DNA from: an uncultured Clostridia bacterium
Lineage (GTDB): Bacteria > Bacillota > Clostridia > UMGS1810
Length of the DNA stretch: 64,000 nucleotides
Reading direction: 5' to 3'
Assembly (NCBI GenBank): GCA_934454585.1
Contig: CAKSFP010000004.1
Coordinates: forward strand, 83,052-147,051
Positions 17,772 through 25,875 of the stretch are shown piece after piece. Position 1 is the first letter of the stretch; each line of letters opens with the position of its first letter. The notes under the pieces were generated by a model. The model did no database searches. It was not told where the DNA came from and worked only from the letters and a program-made list of their open reading frames with translations. Position numbers and translations under genes: made by a program.

Positions 17772-18914
17772 ATGGAAATAACATTGGATGAAATGAACAA
17801 ACTCAGTGTGGACGAATACCGCCTGATAGACATAAGAGATGAGGTGTCGTTCGAGTACGGTCACATTGACGGTGCGGTGAACATGGCGCCCGACGATCTG
17901 ACGGACGGACGGCTTGCCAAAGACAAAAAGATAATCATATATTGCAAATCGGGTGTGGTGACGCGCGAGATTGCCGAGAAAATGTGCGCCGAAGGCTATG
18001 ACGCCTACAGTCTTGAGGACGGATACATCGGCTGGCTGCGCGGAAAAATCGCATCGGACGGCGCAGACAAAGAGCGCCTTGATAAAATAGAAAAAAGCAT
18101 TCAAAAAAAATTCCGCAAAGAGCTGCTCTCCAAGTTTGCGGCGGCGATTAACAGATATGATATGCTCCGCGAGGGCGACAGGGTGGCGGTGTGCATATCG
18201 GGCGGCAAGGACTCGATGCTTATGGCAAAGCTGTTTCAGGAACTTAAGCGCCACAACAAATTTCCCTTTGAGCTCTGCTTTTTGGTGATGGACCCCGGCT
18301 ACAGCGCCGAGAACCGAGAGGTCATCGAGCACAATGCGAAGCTGATGAGGATTCCCATAACAGTGTTTGAGAGCACCATTTTCGACTCGGTGTACAATAT
18401 CGAAAAATCGCCGTGCTATGTCTGCGCGCGCATGAGGCGCGGTTATCTGTATTCCGAGGCAAAAAAACTCGGCTGCAACAAAATCGCCCTCGGGCATCAC
18501 TTTGATGATGTGATAGAGACCACTCTTATGGGAATGCTCTACAGCGGTCAGACGCAGACCATGATGCCAAAGCTGCACAGCACCAATTTTGAGGGAATGG
18601 AGCTTATCCGCCCAATGTACCTCATCCGCGAGGCGGACATTAAACGCTGGAGGGACTACAACGATCTGCACTTTATTCAGTGCGCGTGCAAGTTTACGGA
18701 CACCTGCACTTCCGAGGCCTGCCTTACTTCGGAGCGGACAGGTTCAAAGCGTCTGGAGACAAAGCATATTATCGAACGGCTTAAAAAGACTAACCCCTAT
18801 GTGGAAAATAACATCTTCAAAAGTATGGAAAATGTGAACCTGGAGACGGTGATTTCTTATAAGGACAGGGATGGGGTTCATTCTTTTCTGGATGATTATG
18901 ATTCGGGGAAGTAA
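17772..18914 (+). CDS. Rhodanese fused to TtcA-like tRNA-thiolation PP-loop protein
   Basis: 380 residues. Residues 1 to about 95 are a rhodanese domain with its persulfide cysteine C58 (IIIYCKSGVV). Residues 110-345 are a TtcA/TilS-type N-type ATP pyrophosphatase: PP-loop SGGKDS at 143-148, cysteines C215 and C218 (CYVC), HHFDDVIETTLMGML, and further cysteines in QCACKF. TtcA proteins make 2-thiocytidine in tRNA using an iron-sulfur cluster. The fused rhodanese may hand over sulfur within one chain; that is inferred. The exact tRNA product cannot be told from sequence. Confidence 0.85.
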   Translation: MEITLDEMNKLSVDEYRLIDIRDEVSFEYGHIDGAVNMAPDDLTDGRLAKDKKIIIYCKSGVVTREIAEKMCAEGYDAYSLEDGYIGWLRGKIASDGADKERLDKIEKSIQKKFRKELLSKFAAAINRYDMLREGDRVAVCISGGKDSMLMAKLFQELKRHNKFPFELCFLVMDPGYSAENREVIEHNAKLMRIPITVFESTIFDSVYNIEKSPCYVCARMRRGYLYSEAKKLGCNKIALGHHFDDVIETTLMGMLYSGQTQTMMPKLHSTNFEGMELIRPMYLIREADIKRWRDYNDLHFIQCACKFTDTCTSEACLTSERTGSKRLETKHIIERLKKTNPYVENNIFKSMENVNLETVISYKDRDGVHSFLDDYDSGK

Positions 18915-19132
18915 AGATTAGAAACCAAGGGCGACCACACGAGGTCGCCCTTACGATAAATTGTTGTTATCCATGCTTATCAGCCAATCGGTTATGTTTT
19001 TGCTCTTTGCATTATTTCTAAATCGGTCATTTCTTCAGACTCCTCGTTTTTGGGTTTATGTCTGCATTTTAACATATATAGCGCAGAAAATCAACATTTT
19101 TCCATAGAAAACGAAAATAATAATGTTAAAGC
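18915..19132. other. Intergenic region with a small inverted repeat and possible gene remnant
   Basis: 18927-18952 is a palindrome, AAGGGCGACC...GGTCGCCCTT, of the same type as units at 53115 and 63656. It could end the ttcA transcript. On the minus strand at about 18975-19072, a short reading frame (MLKCRHKPKNEESEEMTDLE..., stop after 27 codons) could be the tail of a lost gene, but I do not recognise it. Confidence 0.4.
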
Positions 19133-19202
19133 AAAAATTGCAACGAAAAATTGTAGAACCGCAACACTTTTTACAACGAAAAAATGTTGCGGTTCTTATT
19201 TT
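19133..19202. repeat. 70-bp direct repeat, left copy (terminator-like)
   Basis: Matches 20641-20710 at 68 of 70 positions by eye. Contains the inverted pair AGAACCGCAACA / TGTTGCGGTTCT followed by TTATTTT. Lies beyond the 3' end of the ATPase gene. Confidence 0.9.
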
Positions 19203-19246
19203 AATTAGCGGAATTGTGAATAATTATTAATTTGTGCGTAATTGGT

Positions 19247-19276
19247 GGGTCGATGAGGTCATCGATCCCTACCGCC
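19247..19276. repeat. Short palindromic repeat, GGTCGATGAGGTCATC family
   Basis: GGGTCGATGAGGTCATCGAT followed by CCCTACCGCC. It lies inside the ATPase segment, just after that gene's stop codon. Confidence 0.8.
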
Positions 19277-19290
19277 TTAACACAGACCCA

Positions 19291-20589
19291 TCACAAATTT
19301 TCAATCAAGCTTATTGCATACAGCGGCAAATTGACAAGACCGGCCTCTTTTTTGTAATCCGCCATCGATGTTCGTACGGAAATCTCGGGCGAAAACTTTT
19401 CGCGATAAGTTTTCAGGCTCTTGGATTTAAGGTTTACCTCTGCCTTAACCTCAACTGGAACAATCATATTGCCCATATCAACAACAAAATCCACCTCGCA
19501 TGATCCTCTGTCATTTGTGTAATAATAAACGGCTGAATCATCAATGGTTTTCAGTTGCTGACAAACATACTGCTCGGTAAGCGCTCCCTTAAATTCAACA
19601 AAAAGATTGTTACCTTCAAGTAAAGTAACGCTGTGAACCCCTGCCATGCATCCGAGCAATCCCACATCTACCGTGAACAGCTTAAACGCTTTAAGATCCT
19701 CATATGCTTTCAGCGGAATTCCGGGAGTCTTTACGCGGCTCACCTTATGCACAAGTCCACAGTCGCAAAGCCACATGATGGCGGTTTCATAATCCTTTGC
19801 GCGTGCTCCCTCACGAACAAGACCGTAGATAAACTTCCTGTTCTCTTTGGCCAACTGCGACGGTATGCTGTGCCACAGCATACGCAGCCGCGGAACAATT
19901 TCACTCGGAGCATGCTTGGAAAAATCCTGTTCATATGCCGCAAGGATTCGTTTTTGAATATCACGAACCGCGTTAAAATCTTTTTCTTCGGCAAAACATT
20001 GCACAGCCTCCGGCATTCCTCCGACAAAATAATATTGTTTCAAAGCATCGATATATGTTTGCTTAAAGCTTGTAATCATTCCGAAGTCATGCTTATCAAT
20101 CAGTTCCGAAAAGCGTTCCTTGCCTATCGCCAACAAAAACTCTTTGAAACAAAGCGGATACAGTTTAAGAAAATCCACCTTGCCGACCGGGAATGATGTG
20201 CCGTGATGCAGAGCGATTCCGAGCAAAGAACCCGCACATATAATATGATATTGAGGGGCGTTCTCACAAAAATATTTCAGCGATGCCAAAGCCTGAGGCA
20301 CTTCCTGAATTTCATCGAAAATCAGCAGACAATCGCCGGGATTTATCTTGCGTCCGGCGTACAATTCCAATCCCATGATTATCCTATCTATGTCCATGTC
20401 TGTTGAAAACAACTCTTTCATGACGGAATTAGAGTCAAAATTTATATATACGGTATCCGCATATGCCTGTCTTCCGAATTCTTTCATAAGCCAAGTTTTG
20501 CCGACTTGGCGTGCACCTTCAATAATTAAGGGCTTTCGCCGTTTATCTTGTTTCCATCTAAAAAGTTTTTCAATAGCAATTCGATACAT
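19291..20589 (-). CDS. AAA ATPase with DUF4143 C-terminal domain
   Basis: 432 residues. Walker A GARQVGKT at 25-32, Walker B CLLIFDEIQEVP at 87-98, sensor AGSLLG, and a C-terminal DUF4143 domain with EVDFVV ... VPVEVKAE, which resembles a PD-(D/E)xK nuclease core. This is a very common family of uncertain function in gut bacteria and archaea, often found as single mobile-looking genes. Start at 20589 (MYRIAIEKLF), with GGAGGTG upstream. It sits alone between two 70-bp direct repeats, so it may be an acquired unit. Its actual role is unknown. Confidence 0.85.
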   Translation of the reverse strand: MYRIAIEKLFRWKQDKRRKPLIIEGARQVGKTWLMKEFGRQAYADTVYINFDSNSVMKELFSTDMDIDRIIMGLELYAGRKINPGDCLLIFDEIQEVPQALASLKYFCENAPQYHIICAGSLLGIALHHGTSFPVGKVDFLKLYPLCFKEFLLAIGKERFSELIDKHDFGMITSFKQTYIDALKQYYFVGGMPEAVQCFAEEKDFNAVRDIQKRILAAYEQDFSKHAPSEIVPRLRMLWHSIPSQLAKENRKFIYGLVREGARAKDYETAIMWLCDCGLVHKVSRVKTPGIPLKAYEDLKAFKLFTVDVGLLGCMAGVHSVTLLEGNNLFVEFKGALTEQYVCQQLKTIDDSAVYYYTNDRGSCEVDFVVDMGNMIVPVEVKAEVNLKSKSLKTYREKFSPEISVRTSMADYKKEAGLVNLPLYAISLIENL

Positions 20590-20640
20590 ACAGACACCTC
20601 CGTAATTGTGTAATACAAATATAGTGTACCACACAATCAC

Positions 20641-20710
20641 AAAAATTGCAACGAAAAAATGTAGAACCGCAACACTTTTTACAGCGAAAAAATGTTGCGG
20701 TTCTTATTTT
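20641..20710. repeat. 70-bp direct repeat, right copy; likely divIVA terminator
   Basis: Same sequence as 19133-19202 with two differences. It starts 12 bases after the divIVA stop on the minus strand, and its strong hairpin is followed by TCTACATTTTTTC there. This copy is probably the original terminator of divIVA. Confidence 0.88.
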
Positions 20711-20722
20711 CAATCAATGAAC

Positions 20723-21172
20723 TTACTTAACCGTCTCAAGTTTTTTCAAATTTTCTATCTGAGCGTTAAGCATACTTATGGCCTGGCATTTATATATATC
20801 CATATCGTGGCGCAACTGAGAATACTCTGCCGTCGCTTTTTCTATGTCAGCCTTAGCTTTTTCGATAATCTGTTTTGCCTCGTTCTCGGCGTCTTTCACT
20901 ATGATGTCCGCCTTTTCGCGCGCATTTTTCTGCACATTTTCGGCAGTGGACTGCGCGATAAGCAGAGAGTTTTTCATAGTCTCCTCCATGCTGCGGTAGG
21001 TCTCGAGCTGACTGTTGAGTGAACTGATCTTCTCGTCGGACTCCATAGCCTGTTTATAGAGCTGCTCGTAGTCCTCGAGTATGTAAGAGATGAAGTCATC
21101 CACATCGTCCTTATTGTAGCCCATAACAGCCTTATCAAATTTTTTTGTTTGAATCTCCATAGGCGTAATCAT
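20723..21172 (-). CDS. divIVA: DivIVA-family division/polarity protein
   Basis: 149 residues. Starts with the membrane-binding DivIVA motif (MITPMEIQTKKFDKAVMGYNKDDVDDFISYI), followed by a long coiled coil (about 35-125) rich in K, E and A. Senses membrane curvature at septum and poles in Gram-positive bacteria. Last gene of the yggS-sepF-ylmH-divIVA division cluster. A class A hairpin separates it from ylmH. Confidence 0.9.
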   Translation of the reverse strand: MITPMEIQTKKFDKAVMGYNKDDVDDFISYILEDYEQLYKQAMESDEKISSLNSQLETYRSMEETMKNSLLIAQSTAENVQKNAREKADIIVKDAENEAKQIIEKAKADIEKATAEYSQLRHDMDIYKCQAISMLNAQIENLKKLETVK

Positions 21173-21225
21173 AATATCAACCGTCCTTTGTAAAAGAATC
21201 TATATTTTACACTTGTCATAAGCGA

Positions 21226-21305
21226 GGGGTATATATTTTATTTTGAGTGAGCGAGCTCAGCGCCACCGCACTGCTGTCTGAGCGAGCCAAAATAAAGTAT
21301 ATGCC
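21226..21305 (+). repeat. Hairpin repeat, class A
   Basis: Arms GGGTATATATTTTATTTTG and CAAAATAAAGTATATGCC enclose the core AGCGAGCTCAGCGCCACCGC...CTGCTGTCTGAGCGA. The inner pair is CAG / CTG here, whereas copies at 23610 and 63708 have CTG / CAG. Lies between ylmH and divIVA. Confidence 0.88.
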
Positions 21306-21324
21306 ACCAAACCGTACACAATCA

Positions 21325-22104
21325 CTACACATACTTGCTGACCTCTATGTGATACTTGCCCTTTTTGGTAAGCGACATATCGGTGTGAATAAGCATCTTG
21401 CCGATGCCGCGCACGGATATTACATCGCCGTCCATAACGGTGCGGCTGGCGTTTTTGACCTCATCATAATTTACACAAACCATACCGCGCTCTATAAGCT
21501 CCGCCGACACTGTGCGCGATTTATTCGCCGCTGCGGAGAGCACGCAGTCAAGACGCATGGACGACACTGTGAGCGACCGCTCTTCAAATCTGCGCTCGGG
21601 CAGAGTCAGCCCGGAGGCATCCGCCTCATCAACAGTCACGGTAAGATTGGCGATTCGCGTGAGGTTGAACATGATGTAGTCGCTTATCTCACTGTGGCAA
21701 AATACTACTGCGCAATCGTCACAAATAACTATATCTCCCACAAGTTCGCGTTTAATGCCGAGAGACAGTACCGAACCGAGATAATCTCTGTGGGATAGAA
21801 CAGCACGATTTTTGGTGCGAATAACAAGAGGGACAATTTGAAAATCAAACTCCGTCTCATATGTATCAAACGGCGAAAAGCAAACGATGCGCCGCTCGGC
21901 ACCGTCGTAGCCGCCGTTAGCTATCACCTCGACATCCGTTGAAAACCTTTCCGTCACATAGAGCTGCTCACGCGGCGACAGAAAACGCGAATAAATGCGT
22001 CTGCCGCTCGCAATTGCCCTGTCTGCCCTGTCACACATAAGTGAGAGAAAATTTTTGTCATCGGCATCGTTGATGCCGAAAAGAATCTGTTTTCTGCTAA
22101 CCAT
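21325..22104 (-). CDS. ylmH: YlmH-type S4 RNA-binding protein
   Basis: 259 residues. The C-terminal S4 domain (about 180-245) reads RLDCVLSAAANKSRTVSAEL ... GDVISVRGIGK. The N-terminal two thirds match the YlmH family, linked to ribosome function and found next to sepF and divIVA in Firmicutes. Four bases after sepF. Confidence 0.9.
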   Translation of the reverse strand: MVSRKQILFGINDADDKNFLSLMCDRADRAIASGRRIYSRFLSPREQLYVTERFSTDVEVIANGGYDGAERRIVCFSPFDTYETEFDFQIVPLVIRTKNRAVLSHRDYLGSVLSLGIKRELVGDIVICDDCAVVFCHSEISDYIMFNLTRIANLTVTVDEADASGLTLPERRFEERSLTVSSMRLDCVLSAAANKSRTVSAELIERGMVCVNYDEVKNASRTVMDGDVISVRGIGKMLIHTDMSLTKKGKYHIEVSKYV

Positions 22105-22107
22105 AGA

Positions 22108-22674
22108 TTAAAGCTTAAACTCATCAAAGAGATTTGTCTTAAGCTCCTCACCGATGTTGCCTGTGATGTTCATGTTGCTCGGCACGGCAACGATAATGCC
22201 GTTGGAGACCTTCTGCATACTTCCGTCAAGCGCAAATACCGCACCGCTGAGGAAATCCACAACCTTTTTTGCCATAACCTTATCGAGCATCTCAAGATTG
22301 ACAATGACAGGCTTGCGCGCCTTCAGATGATTGGTGATATCTCTGCCGTCGCTGTATTCCGTTGGCTGCACGATAACCATGTTAAGCTGTGTTGCGCCGC
22401 CGATGTTCACAAGTTTTGAGCGCTGCGCCATAGACTCGCTCTGATATGATGTGCTCTTGTTAAAACTGCCGTATGTCTGCGATCTTGACTTGGAAGCAGG
22501 CTCATCAAAGGCCCTGTCCTCTTTTGCCCTTTCGCTTTTGGACGCTCTGGGTACGCGTACTTTCTTTCTTTCTTCCTTTGCCTCGCCCTGAACCGGTGCA
22601 CCGACCTCATCCAAAGGTGCATCGGCATCATCAATACCCATTGCTCCCATCAACATATCCATGAACTTACTCAT
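22108..22674 (-). CDS. sepF: Cell division protein SepF
   Basis: 188 residues. An N-terminal amphipathic helix (MSKFMDMLMGAMGID), an acidic/basic linker (30-85), and the C-terminal SepF domain (about 95-185): NMVIVQPTEYSDGRDITNHL, KPVIVNLEMLDKVMAKKVVDFLSGAVFALDGSMQKVS. Ties FtsZ filaments to the membrane and binds FtsA sites. Lies between yggS and ylmH as in other Firmicutes. Confidence 0.94.
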   Translation of the reverse strand: MSKFMDMLMGAMGIDDADAPLDEVGAPVQGEAKEERKKVRVPRASKSERAKEDRAFDEPASKSRSQTYGSFNKSTSYQSESMAQRSKLVNIGGATQLNMVIVQPTEYSDGRDITNHLKARKPVIVNLEMLDKVMAKKVVDFLSGAVFALDGSMQKVSNGIIVAVPSNMNITGNIGEELKTNLFDEFKL

Positions 22675-22705
22675 GATTTTTCCTCCTAAACCATACCTGC
22701 AAAAT

Positions 22706-23383
22706 TTATTTGAACAAAGCCGTTCCTATACGAACCATATGAGAACCCTCCTCAATAGCCGTTTCAAAATCGCTGCTCATTCCCATAGATAATTTGTCCA
22801 TACTGATATTATCATATTTTTTTGCCGAAATGTCAACAGCAAGTTGTGATAATTGTGCAAAAATTCTTCTGATTTCGTCATTTTGCGCAAATTTGGGTGC
22901 CATAGTCATCAAACCGCACACTTTTACATGGGGCATGGCCGACACCTGATCCATAAAATCGTATACCTCGGCGGCGGTCATGCCGCTTTTTGACTCTTCA
23001 CCCGATATATTCACCTCGGCAAGTATGTTCATCACCCTGCCGTGTTTTGCGCACTGACGGTCTATCTCTGCGGCAAGCGGGACTGTGTCCACTGAGTGGA
23101 TCATGCACACTTTGTCGGCAATGTACTTCACCTTGTTGCGCTGAAGATGACCGATAAGGTGCCAGTGCACATCACCGCAAACCTTGTCATATTTCTCAAG
23201 CAGTTCCTGAACACGGTTTTCGCCAAGCTCGGTGAGGCCGAGACGGACCGCCTCGTTTATTTCGTCAACTGTGCGCGTTTTCGTCACGGCAATCAGAGTG
23301 ACATCGGACGGATCTCTGCCGCAGCGCTCGCAGGCGGCGGAGATCTGCGCACGGATGTTTTCAAGATTTTTTTGTATAGACAT
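22706..23383 (-). CDS. yggS: PLP homeostasis protein YggS/YlmE
   Basis: 225 residues. Fold-type III PLP-binding protein with no known enzymatic turnover, which buffers PLP and amino-acid pools. PLP lysine in LIAVTKTRTVDEI; also GENRVQELLEKYD, WHLIGHLQRNKVK and the C-terminal LSMGMSSDFETAIEEGSHMVRIGTALF. Start at 23383, nine bases after GGAG; an in-frame ATG three codons earlier abuts the ribosome site. Confidence 0.92.
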   Translation of the reverse strand: MSIQKNLENIRAQISAACERCGRDPSDVTLIAVTKTRTVDEINEAVRLGLTELGENRVQELLEKYDKVCGDVHWHLIGHLQRNKVKYIADKVCMIHSVDTVPLAAEIDRQCAKHGRVMNILAEVNISGEESKSGMTAAEVYDFMDQVSAMPHVKVCGLMTMAPKFAQNDEIRRIFAQLSQLAVDISAKKYDNISMDKLSMGMSSDFETAIEEGSHMVRIGTALFK

Positions 23384-23501
23384 AATAAACATCTCCTAAA
23401 AGATTTTGAATTTTAGCCGTTTATAAAATTGCCAAAATGCATATTGGCAGCGTATTTCAATATCATAAATGAGTTTATTTTTCTCTGCTTCATGAATCCC
23501 A

Positions 23502-23580
23502 CCACCGCCTGTTTCATCAAATAATATTTTATGAAAATATTATTTGATGGGCGGTCCCCCTCCCTTTAGGGCAAGGGAGG
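23502..23580. repeat. Composite palindrome in the yggS-HlyD gap
   Basis: CATCAAATAATATTTT and AAAATATTATTTGATG are perfect 16-base arms with a 3-base centre (23514-23548). They are enclosed by ACCGCC and GGCGGT and followed by CCTCCCTTTAGGGCAAGGGA. The CCTCCCT...AGGGAGG tail resembles repeats I know from other Oscillospiraceae-like genomes. Confidence 0.75.
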
Positions 23581-23609
23581 CTTTCCGAAAATTGCAAATT
23601 CTGCGCAGA

Positions 23610-23697
23610 GGCGAGGGGGTGTGTATTTTATTTTGAGGGAGCGAGTTCTGCGCCACTGCACAGCTGTTTGAGCGAGCCAAAATAAAATAGACATCAC
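23610..23697 (+). repeat. Hairpin repeat, class A
   Basis: Arms GGTGTGTATTTTATTTTG and CAAAATAAAATAGACATCACC. Core GAGCGAGTTCTGCGCCACTG...CAGCTGTTTGAGCGAG. Lies just after the HlyD-like gene. Together with the composite palindrome it fills the 335-base gap, in which no gene is seen. Confidence 0.88.
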
Positions 23698-23718
23698 CGA
23701 GCCGACGCACAAACCGCC

Positions 23719-24906
23719 CTACTCCTTGGAATAGGTTATCACTTCATCATAGAGCAGCAGATAATTATCCTTGCCTGTGCCGGTTTCCGCAATGGCATTT
23801 TTGCCGTCCTTATAGAGCACATTCACCTCTTTGAACTTCTGCTCACCCTCTGTGAGCACAAAAACGCCCGTCTTGCCGTCGTTATCCACACTGATGGCGT
23901 TCGCAGGAATCTTGAGCCCCGTGTATTTGCTGCAGATGAGATCAAAATCCACCTGTCTGTTTGACATGGCATAATCACTGCTCTGAGTTGATGTGAGTAC
24001 AACAACATATTTTCCGCCCGACGCCTGAGATATGTAGGACACCGTGGCACTTATGTCATCGCTGCCGTCTCCGAAGCGTACAAAAACACTCTTGCCGTTC
24101 TCAAGTTCGGACGCTACTCCGTCACTCACAATCGCCGCGATCGACCATTGATAGTTATCGGTAATCTTGCAGATTACACCGGAATTTAATATATCATCCT
24201 TGGTGAATTTCTTTTTCTTTATTGCCTGAAGATCTGCCACGCTGATGCCCGACACACTTGAGTTTGACACATACTCTTCAAAGCCGTCTATATTTGTTGA
24301 ATAGAGCCCCGGTGTCGGCGACATGATATCAGTCTTGGACGAATTAAACTTGGTTTCGTAATATTCTTTTTGAGATCTCAGTTCTGCAAGGATTGAAGTA
24401 GCAGTCGCCGCCGAGCTGTCCGCCGCCGTTTTTTTATCGGACAGGACTTTCAGGTTTTCTTTGAGAGTGCTTACCTTCTCGGCATCGCGCTGATTTGAGG
24501 CTATGATGATGTCACTAACCTTTGAGCTGATGCCGGACTCCACCTTGTATGCATCGTTGCTGTGGGAGTCTGCCGCAGACTGCGCCGTAAGCTCGCCTAT
24601 GCGGCGGTTTATCTCGGTGAGTTTCTTTTGTGATTCCTCGTCTATGTCGCCTTTGTACACAGTGGCGACCACCTTGTTACGCTTGACAAGCTCGTTCTCC
24701 TTGACCTTGGATTCCAGCACACCGTTCTCATCGGAACGGATAACCGTCTCGTCACGGGCAATGATGCCCTCTAAAGCAAACGATTTTTCCATGGTGCCCA
24801 TATGTGCCATTTGAGTCTTAACACTCGGGCGCAAAAGCCCTATGCAATTGTAGAGAATGAATACAACGAACACAATGGTTATCAGCCTGATGATGCCTTT
24901 TTTCAT
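23719..24906 (-). CDS. HlyD-like membrane-anchored protein of the sepF cluster
   Basis: 395 residues. One N-terminal membrane helix (about 5-27), then a HlyD/RND-adaptor-like extracellular part: a lipoyl/biotinyl half-motif (SFALEGIIARDETVIRSDENG), a coiled coil at about 95-185, and a C-terminal beta domain (LKIPANAISVDNDGKTGVFVL). Adaptor proteins of this class connect pumps to the envelope, but no transporter gene is adjacent. Similar genes next to yggS/sepF in clostridia suggest an envelope or division role; the function is unknown. Confidence 0.75.
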   Translation of the reverse strand: MKKGIIRLITIVFVVFILYNCIGLLRPSVKTQMAHMGTMEKSFALEGIIARDETVIRSDENGVLESKVKENELVKRNKVVATVYKGDIDEESQKKLTEINRRIGELTAQSAADSHSNDAYKVESGISSKVSDIIIASNQRDAEKVSTLKENLKVLSDKKTAADSSAATATSILAELRSQKEYYETKFNSSKTDIMSPTPGLYSTNIDGFEEYVSNSSVSGISVADLQAIKKKKFTKDDILNSGVICKITDNYQWSIAAIVSDGVASELENGKSVFVRFGDGSDDISATVSYISQASGGKYVVVLTSTQSSDYAMSNRQVDFDLICSKYTGLKIPANAISVDNDGKTGVFVLTEGEQKFKEVNVLYKDGKNAIAETGTGKDNYLLLYDEVITYSKE

Positions 24907-25862
24907 GATTCATTCGCCCTCCTGTCAAGAAAATTTTGTATATATTCCGTGCAGATGCGCGACGCCGCGTCCACGCCGCCCGTCTCGCTGAGATTCACGG
25001 TCACATCAGCTTTCGGTGCAAACCATGTCATCTGCCGTTTGGCGTAATGACGCGTGTTTATCTTCAATTCCTCCACCGCTTCGTCAAGGGTGCACTCGCC
25101 GCTTAAATATGCGACAATCTCCTTGTATCCTATCGCCTGCATAGCCGTGTTGTCTGCGGTTGCGCCCATGGCAATGAGACGACTCACTTCGTCGACGAGC
25201 CCGTCCGCAATCATGGCGTCCACACGGGCGTTTATGCGTTCGTAAAGCTTTTCCCTGTCACAGGTAAGATATATGTAAAGACAGTCATACGGCGACGGAG
25301 CCGCCTTGCTGCGTGCATTGTGCACCGATATCGGCTCGCCCTCGGTGTGATAATATTCCAGGGCGCGGATGACGCGCTTAACATTATTGGCGTGGATTTT
25401 GTCGGCGCTGACAGGGTCAACCCTGCGCAACATATCGTGCAGAAAATCTGCGCCTTTCTCATCAGCAAGCTTGCGCAATTTTTCACGATATCCCCCATCC
25501 CCGCAACACGGTGAAAACTCAACTCCGTTCACAAGCGAATCAACATACAATCCGGTGCCGCCGGCTATTATCGGCAGAATTCCGCGTTCGTGCAAATCCG
25601 TAATCACGCCGGAGCAAATCCGCACATAATCGCACACGGAAAAATTCTCCGTCGGCTCGGCAATGTCTATCATATGATGCACAATTCCCTTTGCTTCCGC
25701 CTCAGTCACCTTTGCAGTGCCTATATTCATATGTCTGTATATCTGCATGGAGTCGGCGGAGATGATCTGTGCACCGAATCTCTTTGCAAGCTCAATTGAA
25801 ACTGCCGTTTTGCCGACTCCCGTAGGTCCGGCAATAACGACAAGCGGTATCTTTTTGTTCAT
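24903..25862 (-). CDS. miaA: tRNA dimethylallyltransferase
   Basis: 319 residues. Adds the isopentenyl group to A37 of tRNAs reading UNN codons, the substrate for MiaB encoded nearby. P-loop VVIAGPTGVGKTAVSIELAK; then ISADSMQIYRHMNIGTAK, PIIAGGTGLYVDSL and a C-terminal RHYAKRQMTWF. Start at 25862 (MNKKIPLVV), with AGGAT upstream; the frame extends further without a site. It follows mutL by 13 bases and overlaps the HlyD-like gene. Confidence 0.94.
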   Translation of the reverse strand: MNKKIPLVVIAGPTGVGKTAVSIELAKRFGAQIISADSMQIYRHMNIGTAKVTEAEAKGIVHHMIDIAEPTENFSVCDYVRICSGVITDLHERGILPIIAGGTGLYVDSLVNGVEFSPCCGDGGYREKLRKLADEKGADFLHDMLRRVDPVSADKIHANNVKRVIRALEYYHTEGEPISVHNARSKAAPSPYDCLYIYLTCDREKLYERINARVDAMIADGLVDEVSRLIAMGATADNTAMQAIGYKEIVAYLSGECTLDEAVEELKINTRHYAKRQMTWFAPKADVTVNLSETGGVDAASRICTEYIQNFLDRRANES

Positions 25863-25875
25863 GATATATCCTTTT

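Noticed and set aside
17724..18671. Long antisense open frame of 315 codons
   Set aside because: It is opposite the rhodanese-TtcA gene, which has clear domains; the antisense protein has no recognisable features.
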